Shown: positions 35,719 to 36,203 of the stretch, one piece after another
Layout: each line of letters opens with the position of its first letter
Numbering within the stretch: the first letter of the stretch is position 1
NCBI GenBank assembly: GCA_014381825.1
Contig: JACNKX010000115.1
Span: 1-36,203, forward strand
Direction: 5' to 3'
DNA: 36,203 nt
DNA from: Planctomycetota bacterium
GTDB taxonomy: Bacteria; Planctomycetota; Planctomycetia; Pirellulales; Pirellulaceae
The notes under the pieces: generated by a model
The model's database searches: none
Told to the model about the DNA's origin: nothing
Seen by the model: only the letters and a program-made list of their open reading frames with translations
Position numbers and translations under genes: made by a program

Positions 35719-35749
35719 TTGACATTATGGTCGCGAGCATCGAAATTAT
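35719..35749 (+). promoter_or_regulatory. Putative promoter of the right-edge surface-protein gene
   Basis: TTGACA (35719-35724) is followed after 19 bases by AATTAT (35744-35749), four of six matches to TATAAT. The spacing is at the long end. It would give a leader of about 75 bases before the ATG at 35829. A perfect dyad abuts its -35 box. Confidence 0.38.
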
Positions 35750-35828
35750 CGGTCCTACCTACAAATAGGGTAATCTGGGTCGAAAATACCAACCCCGGTT
35801 GCTGTTCTTATCTCAGGGAGATTCGATA

Positions 35829-36203
35829 ATGTCGTTCGCTGCCGCCTCATTCTCTCGCAAATCTCGCCGCAACAAAACACGCAAGGACGCTGCTCGCCAG
35901 ACGAAGCGTGCGTATTTGTTCGAGTCGCTGGAAGAGCGTTTGAACCTGTCGTTGATGTTCATGGAAGCGGAACCAAACAACGATACCTCGGCACCGATCA
36001 CCTTCACGGAAGACTTGGCGGCGGCGCAAGCGGTGCTTCACGCAGATGGAACGACGGACGTTGTCGATAATGTCACGATGGCAGCGGCGACGAACAACGA
36101 TCCTGACTATTACACCTTTACCGCGGCCGTCGATGGCGAAGTAAACATTGCGGTTCTGAATCGAGGTGGCGATCCCAGTAACGACAATGGAACTGAAGTC
36201 TGC
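35829..36203 (+). CDS. LESLEDR-type surface protein, partial (cut by window end)
   Basis: An open frame of 125 codons runs without a stop to the last base. The start is a clear ATG with GGGAG eight bases upstream. After a strongly basic segment (residues 8-28) comes YLFESLEERLNLS (29-41), the same class of N-terminal motif as in the preceding gene. Then EAEPNNDTSAP and DYYTFTAAVDGEVNIAVLNR follow, which resemble the start of a bacterial pre-peptidase C-terminal (PPC)-like beta domain. The protein is expected to be exported and large; most of it lies outside the window. It follows the other LESLEDR-type gene on the same strand after 244 bases and seems to have its own promoter. Confidence 0.82.
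   Translation, partial: MSFAAASFSRKSRRNKTRKDAARQTKRAYLFESLEERLNLSLMFMEAEPNNDTSAPITFTEDLAAAQAVLHADGTTDVVDNVTMAAATNNDPDYYTFTAAVDGEVNIAVLNRGGDPSNDNGTEVC

Overview
The window looks like a chromosomal segment of a planctomycete, probably of the Pirellula/Rhodopirellula/Blastopirellula type. The basis is its protein families: a PSCyt1-PSCyt2-LamG-PSD1 cytochrome protein, two Ser/Thr kinases with extra domains, FG-GAP/VCBS and ASPIC/UnbV proteins, a multihaem cytochrome fused to TPRs, two proteins with the planctomycete LESLEDR-type N-terminal motif, and short secreted proteins of unknown function. The assignment is by family resemblance, not by a marker gene. No rRNA, complete tRNA, transposase or CRISPR array was seen.

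Layout. 0.2-7.2 kb: the PSD1 protein (-), a small membrane protein (+), an AlkA-type DNA glycosylase (-) and a receptor-like Ser/Thr kinase (-). 7.2-7.8 kb: a gap without genes that holds a long-looped inverted repeat and what looks like a tRNA 3' end. 7.8-10.2 kb: a HEAT-repeat protein (+) converging on a NagA-type deacetylase (-). 10.4-14.5 kb (+): a PilZ protein behind a hairpin-bearing leader, then a run of a secreted alpha/beta hydrolase, a Tat-type metallophosphoesterase, an esterase-D protein and a zinc-ribbon/LRR membrane protein. 23.0-14.5 kb (-): a small cysteine-containing secreted protein, a five-haem cytochrome/TPR membrane protein, an ASPIC/UnbV protein whose start overlaps the cytochrome stop, and a large secretin-repeat protein without a pore domain.

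23.0-23.85 kb is non-coding with competing inverted repeats and a hairpin followed by a T tract, a candidate structured RNA. 23.9-28.8 kb: a zinc-ribbon kinase (-), a secreted FG-GAP protein (+), a short secreted protein (-) and an ECF sigma/anti-sigma pair (-). 29.0-33.1 kb: a lipoprotein with eight perfect EESAT repeats (+), a strong terminator, a ComEA-like/uvrB pair (-) and nadC (+). 33.3 kb to the right edge: two consecutive LESLEDR-type surface proteins (+), the second cut by the window end.

Housekeeping functions are base-excision and nucleotide-excision repair (AlkA, UvrB), NAD synthesis (NadC) and aminosugar catabolism (NagA-like). The rest is cell-envelope and signalling content. 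The most promising unit for a new system is the 14.5-23.0 kb block, which may form a membrane-to-surface redox assembly. The most promising non-coding locus is 23.2-23.5 kb.
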